This document shows, piece by piece, positions 26,722-35,893 of a stretch of DNA of 64,000 bases. The stretch's first letter is position 1. Every line of letters starts with the position of its first letter. The notes beneath the pieces were generated by a model. That model searched no databases. It was not told where the DNA came from and saw nothing but the letters and a program-made list of their open reading frames with translations. Location: the NCBI RefSeq assembly GCF_025854375.1, contig NZ_CP107575.1:806001-870000 (forward strand), given 5' to 3'. The stretch comes from Glutamicibacter sp. JL.03c (lineage in GTDB: Bacteria > Actinomycetota > Actinomycetes > Actinomycetales > Micrococcaceae). The translations under genes and the position numbers were made by a program.

Positions 26722-28335
26722 TTAGCCCCAGCTGGGGATCCACACGTGAAGACGCCAGAGTTCATCCGCGATCATCTGCCCGGACCAAATCGACCAGAAG
26801 AAGGCCGAAGTGACCAGGAATATCGCAATTACAAGGGCGACCACGATAATGCGCGAGCGGTACATTAGACCGGTATTCGGCTCACGTGGAATGAACCTGC
26901 CAATCATATACGTCAACGACAGGATCATGAACGGAACCAGCGGCAGGGTGTAGAAGAAGAACATCGTGCGCTCCGGGTACATCAGCCAAGGCAGGAAACC
27001 GGCCACGGCGGAGGAGAGGATTGCTCCTGCCCGCCAATCGCGCGCGCCCAGCCACCAGAAGATCAACAGGAACATGCTGATCGAGCAGGCCCACCACAAC
27101 AGCGGATTAGGCAGGTCGGTGATCACTTCGGTGCAGCGCTTCAGATCGCAGCCGTTGGCACCCCGGTCGTAGCCTTCGAAGTAGAACAGCACCGGACGGC
27201 CGGCAAAGGGCCAAGTCCATGGCGAAGACTGCCAGCCATGTTCCGAGCTGAGCCCGGTGTGGAATGCATAGCCGGCCTGGTGATAGTGCCAGAGCGAACG
27301 CAACGGAGCCGGCAGCCAGCTGATGCCCTCCCCGGGATTCTCCACGGCCCACTGGCGGTAGCGCCCGCCAGCGGTGATCAGCCAGCCGGTCCACGTGGAC
27401 AGGTAGGTGAGCAAGACGATGGGGATCATCGTGAAGAATGAATAGATTCCGTCGCGGAAGAAGGCCGAGCGCTGCCAGCGGTGGATCCCCGCGGTGCGCC
27501 GTGCCGCGAAATCCCACAGGACCGCCAGGAGGCAGAAGACGGCCACGAAGGACAATGCCGACCATTTGATGCCAACAGCTCCGCCGAGCATCACGGCGGC
27601 TACCAGGCGCCAAGGACGCCACCACAGCATCGGGCCGTCGGCGAGCAGGAAGTCATCGGGCCTGTTGCCGCGTGGTACGGAGAGTTTTCTCGCCAGCTGG
27701 GTGCGTCCCTGGATTCGATCCTTGAGCAGCGCATAGAACGCTGCCAGGACGAAGAACATCAGGAAGATATCCAGCAGCGCGGTCCGGGACATCACGATGG
27801 AGTGGCCGTCGATGGCCATGAGCAGCCCGGCGATGCCAGCCAAGGTGTGCGAACCGAAGAGCAGCCGGGCGCACAGGGTCACCAGAAGCACAGACAGCGT
27901 GCCGAAGAGCGCTGTGCTGAATCGCCAACCGAAGCCATTGAAGTCGCCGAAGAGCAGCATTCCCAAGCCGATGAGCCACTTGCCCAGCGGAGGATGGACG
28001 ACAAAAGATGAATCGTTGGTCAGCTGCGGATCGCCCGCGATGAACTGGGCGTCGCTGTCATCGGCCCATTCGCGTTCATAACCGCTTTGCAATAGCGAGA
28101 ACGCGTCCTTGACGTAATAGGTTTCGTCGAAGATCAGCAGGTGCGGGTGCGCCAGATTGATGAAGCGCAGCAGCCCAGCCAGCATGGTTACCGCCAGCGG
28201 GACGATCCACATCAGTGGTCCGCTGAGCGCAACCGTGGGGAGAAGCCGCTGTTTCAGGCTCTCGAAAGTAAAGGCCTGACGCGCTGAGCGGACGTGGCCA
28301 GTATCCGCGGAGTTGAAAGTCGGGATGCCCATCAC
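26722..28335 (-). CDS. pmt: Dolichyl/polyprenyl-phosphate-mannose protein O-mannosyltransferase (GT39)
   Basis: The enzyme transfers mannose from polyprenyl-phosphate-mannose to Ser/Thr of secreted proteins. The 537-aa protein has about 11 helices. The first outer loop holds the conserved acidic pair in FDETYYVKDA (near residue 70). The later part has SSFVVHPPLGKW, GWRFSTALFGTL and WLITAGGRYRQW, all typical of bacterial PMTs. The gene is divergent from rsmI, a gene order common in actinobacteria. The Ser/Thr/Ala/Pro-rich regions of exported proteins are expected targets (inferred). Confidence 0.93.
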   Translation of the reverse strand: MMGIPTFNSADTGHVRSARQAFTFESLKQRLLPTVALSGPLMWIVPLAVTMLAGLLRFINLAHPHLLIFDETYYVKDAFSLLQSGYEREWADDSDAQFIAGDPQLTNDSSFVVHPPLGKWLIGLGMLLFGDFNGFGWRFSTALFGTLSVLLVTLCARLLFGSHTLAGIAGLLMAIDGHSIVMSRTALLDIFLMFFVLAAFYALLKDRIQGRTQLARKLSVPRGNRPDDFLLADGPMLWWRPWRLVAAVMLGGAVGIKWSALSFVAVFCLLAVLWDFAARRTAGIHRWQRSAFFRDGIYSFFTMIPIVLLTYLSTWTGWLITAGGRYRQWAVENPGEGISWLPAPLRSLWHYHQAGYAFHTGLSSEHGWQSSPWTWPFAGRPVLFYFEGYDRGANGCDLKRCTEVITDLPNPLLWWACSISMFLLIFWWLGARDWRAGAILSSAVAGFLPWLMYPERTMFFFYTLPLVPFMILSLTYMIGRFIPREPNTGLMYRSRIIVVALVIAIFLVTSAFFWSIWSGQMIADELWRLHVWIPSWG

Positions 28336-28364
28336 CAGATCATGCTACCGGCGTAAAGGGTGGA

Positions 28365-29261
28365 ATGTGGGCTTTTCGTACTTCGCGTAGGCTTAAGAAT
28401 GTGCAGATCTCAGAGAATGAGGGCGTCATCGTCCTCGGCGCTACCCCAATTGGCAACCTATCCGATGCATCCCCGCGCTTGCGGGAGATGATGGCCACCG
28501 CGGATATCATCGCCGCAGAGGATACGAGGAACTTCCACCACTTGGCCCACGCGCTGGGAATCAAGATCACCGCCAAGGTCATGAGCCTCCATGAGCACAA
28601 CGAGGCGCACAAGCTCTCGGAAGTCATCGATCTGGCAGCCCAAGGCGCCACGATCCTCGTAGTCTCTGATGCCGGAATGCCCGCAGTGTCCGACCCCGGC
28701 TACCCGCTGGTAGCGGCAGCGCTCAGCGCAGGCATTCGCGTCACCGCGGTCCCAGGCCCGTCTGCGGTGCTCACTGCGCTCTCGCTCTCCGGCCTTCCCA
28801 CAGGGCGTTTTACCTTTGAGGGATTCCTGCCGCGCAAGGCAGGGGAGCGGCGCAAGCGGCTGGACTCGCTGCTCACCGAAGAGCGCACCATGGTGTTCTT
28901 TGAAGCGCCGCACCGCCTGGATGATTTCCTGGAAGCCGCCGTCCAAGCCTTTGGCGAGGACCGACAGGCGGCCGTGGCCCGCGAATTGACCAAGAAGTTC
29001 GAAGAGGTCCGGCGCGACTCGCTCGGCTCGTTGCTGCAGTGGGCGCAGGAGGGCGTGCGTGGTGAGATCGTGGTGGTGATCCACGGTGCAGAGGAAGCCG
29101 AGCCGGCCACCGTAGAAGAGTTGTTACCCAAGGTTGCGCAACTGGTGGAGCAGGGCACTCGAATGAAGCAAGCGGTGGCTGAGGTGGCCGAAAAATTCGG
29201 GGTGAAGAAACGCGATCTTTATGAGGCTGTGCTGGCCGAACGTCACGAAGCGGATAAATAG
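28365..29261 (+). CDS. rsmI: 16S rRNA (cytidine(1402)-2'-O)-methyltransferase
   Basis: RsmI methylates the ribose of C1402 in the ribosomal P site. The SAM-binding and fold motifs are clear: IVLGATPIGNLSDASPRLRE, AEDTR, VVSDAGMPAVSDPGYPLV, VPGPSAVLTALSLSGLP and FEGFLPRK. The N-terminal start is not certain. ATG 28365 gives 298 aa. GTG 28401 (VQISENEG) gives a more typical N-terminus and follows a TAGGCT -10 box by 7 bases, so it is at least as likely. The gene is divergent from pmt. Confidence 0.95.
   Translation: MWAFRTSRRLKNVQISENEGVIVLGATPIGNLSDASPRLREMMATADIIAAEDTRNFHHLAHALGIKITAKVMSLHEHNEAHKLSEVIDLAAQGATILVVSDAGMPAVSDPGYPLVAAALSAGIRVTAVPGPSAVLTALSLSGLPTGRFTFEGFLPRKAGERRKRLDSLLTEERTMVFFEAPHRLDDFLEAAVQAFGEDRQAAVARELTKKFEEVRRDSLGSLLQWAQEGVRGEIVVVIHGAEEAEPATVEELLPKVAQLVEQGTRMKQAVAEVAEKFGVKKRDLYEAVLAERHEADK
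28388..28393 (+). promoter_or_regulatory. Possible -10 box (TAGGCT) for a leaderless rsmI start at GTG 28401
   Basis: TAGGCT ends 7 bases before GTG 28401, the same geometry as at the acetyltransferase and carbonic anhydrase genes. If used, translation begins 36 bases downstream of the longest frame. Confidence 0.4.
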
Positions 29262-29397
29262 CGAAACTCGCATAGGCTGATTGCACAATGAATCTGCGCT
29301 TTCATAGTGCACAGGGCGATTTACAGTTCGCTTGTGCCGAGAATAGCGTAGGCATCAACGACGATTAGTTTCATTTAGAGTTTCAGGAGATGCGCGT

Positions 29398-30885
29398 ATG
29401 TCGATCACTGCCCAGCGTGAAGCAGAACTGCTTGCAAAGGTTCCAACCGGTCTTTTGATCAATGGCGAATGGCGTGACGCCTCGGATGGCGGCACCTTTG
29501 ACGTGCTCGATCCAGCCACCGGTGAAAAGCTGCTGACCTTGGCCAGCGCCACCAGCGAAGACGCTATGGCCGCCTTGGATGCAGCAGACGCAGTGCAGGC
29601 CGAGTGGGCCTTGACCGCTCCTCGCGAACGCGCCGAAATCCTGCGCCGCGCTTTCGATCTGGTCACCGAACGCAAGGATGACTTCGCCTTGCTGATGAGC
29701 CTTGAAATGGGCAAGCCATTGGCCGAGGCCTACGGCGAAGTGACCTACGGTGCCGAATTCCTGCGCTGGTTCTCCGAGGAGACCGTGCGCCACTACGGCC
29801 GCTACGTCACCACCCCAGAGGGCAAGAACAAGGTCCTGGTCCACCACAAGCCGGTGGGCCCATGCCTGCTGATCACCCCGTGGAACTTCCCGCTGGCCAT
29901 GGCTACCCGCAAGGTCGGCCCGGCTGTTGCCGCAGGTTGCACCATGGTGCTCAAGCCAGCCAAGCTGACCCCGCTGACCTCGCAGCTGTTTGCCGCCACC
30001 ATGATGGAAGCCGGCCTTCCAGCAGGCGTGCTGAACGTTGTTTCCGGTGCCTCGGCTTCGAAGATCTCCGGTCCATTGATGCAGGATGACCGCCTGCGCA
30101 AGGTGTCCTTCACCGGCTCCACCCCAGTGGGCAAGCAGCTGATGAAGGACGCGGCCGACAAGGTCCTGCGTACCTCCATGGAGCTGGGCGGCAACGCGCC
30201 ATTCATCGTCTTCGAAGATGCTGATCTGGATGCCGCTGTTGAAGGCGCCATGGCAGCCAAGATGCGCAACATGGGCGAAGCCTGCACCGCGGCGAACCGC
30301 TTCCTGGTCCATGCTGACGTGGCTGAGGAATTCACCGCCAAGTTCGCCGAGGCCATGAAGGCTCTGAAGCCAGGTCGTGGCACCGATGCCGACACCACCG
30401 TTGGCCCATTGGTTGAAGAGAAGGCTCGCGACGAAGTGCATGCACTGGTCGAGGCGGCGGTGAGCGCGGGCGCCACCGCCGTCACCGGTGGCGCTCCAGT
30501 CGAGGGCCCAGGCTACTTCTACCAGCCAACCGTGCTGGCCAACGTGGCCAACGACGCCAAGATCCTCACCCAGGAAATCTTCGGCCCGGTCGCACCGGTC
30601 ACCACCTTCACCTCGGAAGAAGAGGCCATCAAGCTGGCCAACTCCACCGAATACGGTCTGGCCTCCTACATCTACTCGCAGGACTTCAACCGCATGTTCC
30701 GCGTTTCGGAGCAGATCGAATTCGGTCTGGTTGGCTTCAACGCCGGTGTCATCTCCAACGCTGCAGCACCATTCGGTGGCGTGAAGCAGTCCGGTCTTGG
30801 CCGTGAAGGCGGCGCGGAAGGCTTGGCCGAGTACACCACCGTGCAGTACATCGGCATCGCCGATCCATACGCAGCCAAGAAGTAA
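29398..30885 (+). CDS. gabD: Succinate-semialdehyde dehydrogenase, NAD(P)+
   Basis: This aldehyde dehydrogenase oxidises succinate semialdehyde to succinate in GABA and putrescine breakdown. The 495-aa protein shows WNFPLAMATRK with Asn163, the cofactor motif FTGSTPVGK, the general base Glu262 in MELGGNAP and the nucleophile Cys296 in GEACTAANR. The QSGLGREGG end near the C-terminus is family-typical. Substrate is assigned by overall similarity to GabD; other semialdehydes are possible. SD TTTCAGGAG lies before ATG 29398. A strong hairpin follows. An FAD amine oxidase at 40.4 kb could supply a related substrate (speculative). Confidence 0.9.
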   Translation: MSITAQREAELLAKVPTGLLINGEWRDASDGGTFDVLDPATGEKLLTLASATSEDAMAALDAADAVQAEWALTAPRERAEILRRAFDLVTERKDDFALLMSLEMGKPLAEAYGEVTYGAEFLRWFSEETVRHYGRYVTTPEGKNKVLVHHKPVGPCLLITPWNFPLAMATRKVGPAVAAGCTMVLKPAKLTPLTSQLFAATMMEAGLPAGVLNVVSGASASKISGPLMQDDRLRKVSFTGSTPVGKQLMKDAADKVLRTSMELGGNAPFIVFEDADLDAAVEGAMAAKMRNMGEACTAANRFLVHADVAEEFTAKFAEAMKALKPGRGTDADTTVGPLVEEKARDEVHALVEAAVSAGATAVTGGAPVEGPGYFYQPTVLANVANDAKILTQEIFGPVAPVTTFTSEEEAIKLANSTEYGLASYIYSQDFNRMFRVSEQIEFGLVGFNAGVISNAAAPFGGVKQSGLGREGGAEGLAEYTTVQYIGIADPYAAKK

Positions 30886-30914
30886 TCCCAAGGCATCCAA
30901 GGATGCCGCAGAAT

Positions 30915-30950
30915 CAGTTCGAGCCCAGCCAAATGGCTGGGCTCGAACTG
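30915..30950. terminator. Terminator between gabD and transglutaminase genes
   Basis: A perfect 16-bp stem with a 4-base loop (AAAT) and a following TCTTAAT run. It lies between convergent genes and could stop both. Confidence 0.85.
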
Positions 30951-30959
30951 TCTTAATGT

Positions 30960-33389
30960 CTAATGATCTGCGGCGTCTTTCACGGCGCAGCGCTGTCCTC
31001 GGGCAGAGGCCAGGGAACGCGGGAAAAGGAAACCGAGGATCCGGCGTCCGAAGGGCAACTCGCTTCGCAGCTGGTGCTCGATCTCGTGCAGGGCGTCTAG
31101 CAGCATCGGGGCGTCGTGCGCCTGCGGATGGCGCGAGGCGTAGAAGCTTTGCTCGATGGCGCTTTGCAGCAGGCGCAATGGCTCGGCGAGCTGCGGATGA
31201 TCGTCTGCCAGCCTCACGAGGTAGTCGCCCACCGATTCGTGGTCGCCCGCCTTGCTCCCAGCATCCATCCCGATGCCCAGCAACTCGGCCCAGAGCGCCT
31301 GGGCCGCGTCGGGCGTGCCTGAACGAACCAGATCGAGGCGCTTGTGCCGGGTGCGCTGCCGGCGCCACGGGCCGATGCACAATCCCGCAACCACTACGAG
31401 GGCCACCAGCGGAATCAGCCAGAGGGCACCCATTCCGTCGCTGGCCGAAGTCCCCGTCGTAGCCTGCGGGGTAGGAGTCGGCGATTCGGAAGGCACCTCG
31501 GTGCTGCGTGCGGTGGGCACTTCAGGTGCTGTGCTTTCCTCCGCCGCAGCGGAGGCGGTTGGCTCTGGCGCGTAGGTCGGGCTATAGCCGCGGCCGGGGG
31601 TCGGTTCAAAAGGAACCCAGCCAATACCGTCAAGATGCAGTTCAGGCCAGGCATGGGCCTGCTGTCCGCTGACGCTGTAGCCTGTCAATTCGGTCCCGGT
31701 CTCAAGGCCTCTGGCTAACGCTCCTGCTTCTTCGGATTCGACCACCACCAGGGATTCTCCGGTGGCTTCACCGGGCGCGTAGCCCACGGCAATCCGCGAG
31801 GGAATCCCTGCTTCTCGTGCGAGCAATGCCATCGCCGAGGCGAAGTGGACGCAGTATCCCTGACGCCGGTCAAGGAACGCCTTGACTACTTCGGCGTTGG
31901 CCCCGTCATAGCCTTCGCGTAAGGGAGTGCGCTCAGAGTAGACGAAGTTCCCGGAACGGAAGTACTCCTGGAGCGCCACGGCCTTGTCCAGGTCGCTGCT
32001 CGGCGTGCTGTCCGCCCCGTAGGCTTCTTGAAGCGTCTGCCTCAGCAACGGTTGCAGCGCATTGTCCTGGTCCTGCGGCAGCTGGGTGTAGTCATCGGTG
32101 ATGAAGTCGTTCGTCCCGAGATTCTGCTGGTCAAGGTAGTCGATCATCTCCGCGGTGATGTCCAGTTGCGCGTAGGCGACCGAAATTTCGTTGGTCGCTC
32201 CGAGCGCGTCGCCGCCAAGCCGGGCCACAGAGGTCTCATGGGTCCACTGCCAATCGCCAACGATTCCGTTGACCAGGTAACTTCGGTCTGGAAGCGGCAA
32301 CAGTGGATTGCTATTGCCCTTGGGCCACGTCATCTGCAGTACTTCTTCCGAGCTGCCGAACGACGTGAAATTATTGTTGACCGCGACATCGCCGAAGTAA
32401 TCGGAATGGAAGAGGCCCTCGGTGGGCTCCCAGCGTTCCTGGGTCAGGTCCTTGATGACCTGGCTGCGAAGGTAAGGTGCTTGGTCTGCGCTGGTGTAAT
32501 AGGTCAGGAAGGGCTCTGACCCATTGGAACGAAGATCTCGTCCCAGATTGATCAGCGGATCAACGTTATTGGCGAGCAGGTCTCCGGACGGGCGTTGTCC
32601 TTCGGGGAACATCCCAGTACGGAAGCCCGGCATCCACAGGCTCGCGGCGATCAAGGACCCCACACAGGCCAGTGCTGTGAGGCCGAAGACCCCAAGGGCC
32701 TTCGGCTCCAGCAGACGAGCCCCGCTGGCGCGAGGCGAGGGCTTGGCGAAGATGCGCGGCACCAGGGCCGCGTACCCCAATACCCCCAGAATCAGCAGTG
32801 CAAGGTAGCCGATGCCCGCGCCCTCTTGCTTGAACAAGGAAGCGATAATCGGGGCAAACGATAGCGGGATGATGACCAGCAAGGAGGTGCGCCGGAAACT
32901 GGAGAGCAGTTCCACTATCAGGCTCACGCCCAGCGCCAAGACCAGAATGGCGAAGTCCACGTAGATGGAGCTGGCTACTGGCGGAACCTGGGTGGCCAGC
33001 TGGATGCCCGCCTCGGACAACGCCGAGAAGAACCATTGCGGCGCGGAAAAACCGTAGGTATTGGCGGTCATCGCGTCGTGGCTGGCGATGGCGAGAATGC
33101 CGATGAGGATGGCAGCCGGAAGCGCCAGCCAGCGCAGGGCTCTCACGCTTCGTATCGCCCCGGCCGCAACGTGCATGGCGGTGATGGGCAGTACAAGGTA
33201 GGGGAACCAGGAACTGCCCTCGACAACACCGGTGAGTGATGCCGTGCCTGCAAGTACCGCCACCGCCATGCACAATGAGCCCAGCACGCACGCGAGGAAA
33301 TTCTCGACTACCGGTGTTTGGTTCATGCCCGGTCCTTCTTGATCGCTGGCCCGGCCCGTTGCGGGGGCGTCGCTTAGCTTGATGCTCAT
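30960..33389 (-). CDS. Transglutaminase-like membrane protein (TgpA type)
   Basis: The 809-aa protein has about six to seven N-terminal helices, an extracytoplasmic transglutaminase-like domain, one more helix and a cytoplasmic C-terminal DUF4129-like region. The Cys-His-Asp triad is visible as Cys513 (GYCVHFASAM), His579 (QQAHAWPE) and Asp587 (HLDGIGW). The start is ATG 33389, overlapping the stop codon of the DUF58 gene in an ATGA arrangement, preceded by GGCGGAG. It is the last gene of the MoxR-DUF58-transglutaminase operon. The role is unknown; members may act on envelope peptides or proteins (inferred). Confidence 0.88.
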   Translation of the reverse strand: MSIKLSDAPATGRASDQEGPGMNQTPVVENFLACVLGSLCMAVAVLAGTASLTGVVEGSSWFPYLVLPITAMHVAAGAIRSVRALRWLALPAAILIGILAIASHDAMTANTYGFSAPQWFFSALSEAGIQLATQVPPVASSIYVDFAILVLALGVSLIVELLSSFRRTSLLVIIPLSFAPIIASLFKQEGAGIGYLALLILGVLGYAALVPRIFAKPSPRASGARLLEPKALGVFGLTALACVGSLIAASLWMPGFRTGMFPEGQRPSGDLLANNVDPLINLGRDLRSNGSEPFLTYYTSADQAPYLRSQVIKDLTQERWEPTEGLFHSDYFGDVAVNNNFTSFGSSEEVLQMTWPKGNSNPLLPLPDRSYLVNGIVGDWQWTHETSVARLGGDALGATNEISVAYAQLDITAEMIDYLDQQNLGTNDFITDDYTQLPQDQDNALQPLLRQTLQEAYGADSTPSSDLDKAVALQEYFRSGNFVYSERTPLREGYDGANAEVVKAFLDRRQGYCVHFASAMALLAREAGIPSRIAVGYAPGEATGESLVVVESEEAGALARGLETGTELTGYSVSGQQAHAWPELHLDGIGWVPFEPTPGRGYSPTYAPEPTASAAAEESTAPEVPTARSTEVPSESPTPTPQATTGTSASDGMGALWLIPLVALVVVAGLCIGPWRRQRTRHKRLDLVRSGTPDAAQALWAELLGIGMDAGSKAGDHESVGDYLVRLADDHPQLAEPLRLLQSAIEQSFYASRHPQAHDAPMLLDALHEIEHQLRSELPFGRRILGFLFPRSLASARGQRCAVKDAADH

Positions 33390-34711
33390 GCTCCGCCCCA
33401 CATATGCTCTGCGCCCATGGTTGCCGGGATCAGGTGGACCTTCCACCCGGTTCCGGCCAGTTCCTGGTGCACTCCCGAGTATCGTTCCGGATGGGCTACC
33501 AGAATAAAGATTTCGGCATGGCGTACCGTGCGCGCCAATGTGGCAAGCCATCGAGCCTGGATCATCGTGAGCTCGCCCAGGATCATGATGACCGGTTCGT
33601 CCCGGTACCCCAATAATTCCTTGTGCAGGCCGTCGCCGAAGATTTCCGAGGCATTCATCTCTGCCGCGCCGGTGCTCAGCGCTAGTACCGCGGTGGCCGC
33701 GTGGAAGGATTCGAAGTTCGACGGGGCCGCAACCTCGGAAGTTGCTTGCGGATGCTGGCTGATCAGCGGCGCGCCGTTGAGATCACGGAATGATAATTGG
33801 TAGCCGCTGGAGGCGTAGCGCAGCCCGATACTGCAGGCCAGCGATAAGGCCGTTTCGAATCGACGGCTGCTAGGCAGGTCTTCCTCCGCCCCGGCGGGGA
33901 TGGACAGGCGAAGATCCGCACCGCTGTGGCACCAATGATCGAATGCGGTGTCCAGTATCAGCAGCGCCTGGGCGGTGGCTACATGATTCTCCTGGCGGAC
34001 CATGAGCTTGCCTTGCCGCGCGCTGGCCTTCCAATGGACCTGGCGGATGGAATCGCCCTGCTGGTACTCGCGAATGGCGACATCGTAATAATCCGCGGTG
34101 GTGCTGAGCGAGTGCCGGGCATCGCCGGTGAGCATCTGCTCGCCAAGAGAGGCGAGGCGGTGCAGATCAATCAATTCGGAGCGAATAGGGACATCCATGG
34201 TTTCACCGGTGTTGACCATTCCCTGGATGAGGCCCAGGGTGTCCGAGACGATTTGCTGCGCGGGACCGAGCTGGTGGATGCCGCGGGTGCCGAAGATCAG
34301 TTCGTAGTCCAGGCCTCCCGGGGCCTCGAATTTGGGTCCGGGGCCGAAGCTCTCTGGAAGCCGCTCTTGGATGGTTGCCGAATCCGCGCAGCTCAGCCTT
34401 ACCCTGCACACGTCGCCGACGCTAGGCACCGTGGAGAGCACCTGTCTCTGGATTCCTGTGCGCCCGCGAAGGCCCAGCGCGAGTCCCCAGCTCACCGCCG
34501 CCAAGACGATCAGGCTGATGCCCAGGGCCATGAGCTCATGCCGTCCGAAGAGATAGGCGAAAAACACGAGCAGTGCCCCGGCGCCCAGCGTGCACCATCC
34601 GCGCACCGTGAGCAGGTCCAGGCGCACCCTGCGCAACGTGGCCGGTGCCGATCCTTCCGTGCGAACCCAAGACAAGGCATTGCGGGAGTCAAAGCGAGGT
34701 GTCTTCTCCAT
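33386..34711 (-). CDS. DUF58 domain-containing protein
   Basis: The 441-aa protein has two N-terminal membrane segments (residues about 36-80) and a large cytoplasmic part with a von Willebrand-like fold. The DUF58 core is REYQQGDSIRQVHWKASARQG followed by KLMVRQ. The family usually works with a MoxR AAA ATPase, encoded just upstream with a 10-base gap. The stop codon is shared with the start of the transglutaminase gene. Function in this setting is unknown. Confidence 0.88.
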   Translation of the reverse strand: MEKTPRFDSRNALSWVRTEGSAPATLRRVRLDLLTVRGWCTLGAGALLVFFAYLFGRHELMALGISLIVLAAVSWGLALGLRGRTGIQRQVLSTVPSVGDVCRVRLSCADSATIQERLPESFGPGPKFEAPGGLDYELIFGTRGIHQLGPAQQIVSDTLGLIQGMVNTGETMDVPIRSELIDLHRLASLGEQMLTGDARHSLSTTADYYDVAIREYQQGDSIRQVHWKASARQGKLMVRQENHVATAQALLILDTAFDHWCHSGADLRLSIPAGAEEDLPSSRRFETALSLACSIGLRYASSGYQLSFRDLNGAPLISQHPQATSEVAAPSNFESFHAATAVLALSTGAAEMNASEIFGDGLHKELLGYRDEPVIMILGELTMIQARWLATLARTVRHAEIFILVAHPERYSGVHQELAGTGWKVHLIPATMGAEHMWGGA

Positions 34712-34721
34712 GCGATATCAG

Positions 34722-35684
34722 CTAGCTGACGGGGGTGCTGGAAAGCAGTTCCTGGATGAGGTCTTGGACGTCCACCCCATCAGCCAGCGCGCGTCGGGTA
34801 AGGATCAGCCGGTGGTTCAGGACCATTTGGGCCACGCTTCGCACATCTTCGGGCAGAACATGGTCGCGGCCATTGATCGCAGCGTGCGCTTTGGCGGCCC
34901 GCACCCACTGGATCAGGGCACGAGGTGAAGCGCCGAGCTCGACGTGCGGATGATTTCGCGAAGCACGGCCCAAGTCCACGACATAGGAGCTCAGCCGTTC
35001 GGTAACGGTGATCGAGCTGACCTGCTTGATCATCTGCCGCAGGTCAGCCAGTTGTAAGACCGAGGTCAAAGTTTCCAAGGGCTCATGATGATGATGCCCG
35101 GTGATCATGGATATTTCGGCTTCACGTTGCGGATATCCCAGGGAGACCCGGCCCATGAAGCGATCGCGTTGCGCTTCGGGGAGCGCAAAGGTCCCCTCGG
35201 AATCAATGGGGTTCTGGGTCGCGACCACCATGAAGGGGTGTTCGAGCGGGTGGGTGATCGAATCGACGGTTACTTGGGTTTCTTCCATGCATTCAAGCAA
35301 CGCTGATTGCGTTTTCGCATTGGCGCGATTGATTTCATCGGCAATGACGATATTCGCGAAAATCGGGCCGGGATGGAACGTGAATTCGTGGGTCTGCGGC
35401 GAATACACCGATACGCCGGTCACGTCGCTGGGCAGCAAATCGGGAGTGAACTGGATACGGTGGACGGACCCGTTCACGCTTTTGGCCAGGGACTTGGCCA
35501 GCATGGTCTTGCCCACGCCGGGAACATCTTCCAGCAGCAAATGGCCTTGGGCCAGCAGTACCGTCAGCGCATTCGTGATGGCCTCCGGTTTTCCGTTGAT
35601 CACGCTCTGCACGGCATCGAAGATGCGTTGGCAATTCGCCTGGAACGTTGAATCCAGCGATGGCATCGTCGGGTTCGCACTCAT
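34722..35684 (-). CDS. MoxR family AAA+ ATPase
   Basis: This is a chaperone-like ATPase, 320 aa. Walker A is DVPGVGKTML (GVGKT at 56-60) and Walker B is IADEINRANAKTQSALLECMEE. The sensor motif TQNPIDSEGTFALPEAQRDRF completes the MoxR pattern. It is first in a three-gene operon with DUF58 and transglutaminase genes. ATG 35684 starts the frame; AGGAGGAAC lies before it. MoxR proteins of this type are thought to mature or regulate partner proteins of the membrane, but the target here is not known. Confidence 0.93.
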   Translation of the reverse strand: MSANPTMPSLDSTFQANCQRIFDAVQSVINGKPEAITNALTVLLAQGHLLLEDVPGVGKTMLAKSLAKSVNGSVHRIQFTPDLLPSDVTGVSVYSPQTHEFTFHPGPIFANIVIADEINRANAKTQSALLECMEETQVTVDSITHPLEHPFMVVATQNPIDSEGTFALPEAQRDRFMGRVSLGYPQREAEISMITGHHHHEPLETLTSVLQLADLRQMIKQVSSITVTERLSSYVVDLGRASRNHPHVELGASPRALIQWVRAAKAHAAINGRDHVLPEDVRSVAQMVLNHRLILTRRALADGVDVQDLIQELLSSTPVS

Positions 35685-35893
35685 TCGAAGTTCCTCCTGC
35701 GCAATGGGTCAGCCGCGAGACACTTCGCATCCTGAGGCATTCAAAAGACTCTTGATCACTATCATATGGGCATCTTTTGTCCAACAGAAGAGTCTAATCT
35801 TGGCCGAGCCGGAGGATGATTGGGGCTGAAGTCTGAGTTGGTGACACAATAAAACAAGCAGTAGGCAGCAGTGAACGAGCGAAAAGGATAACC

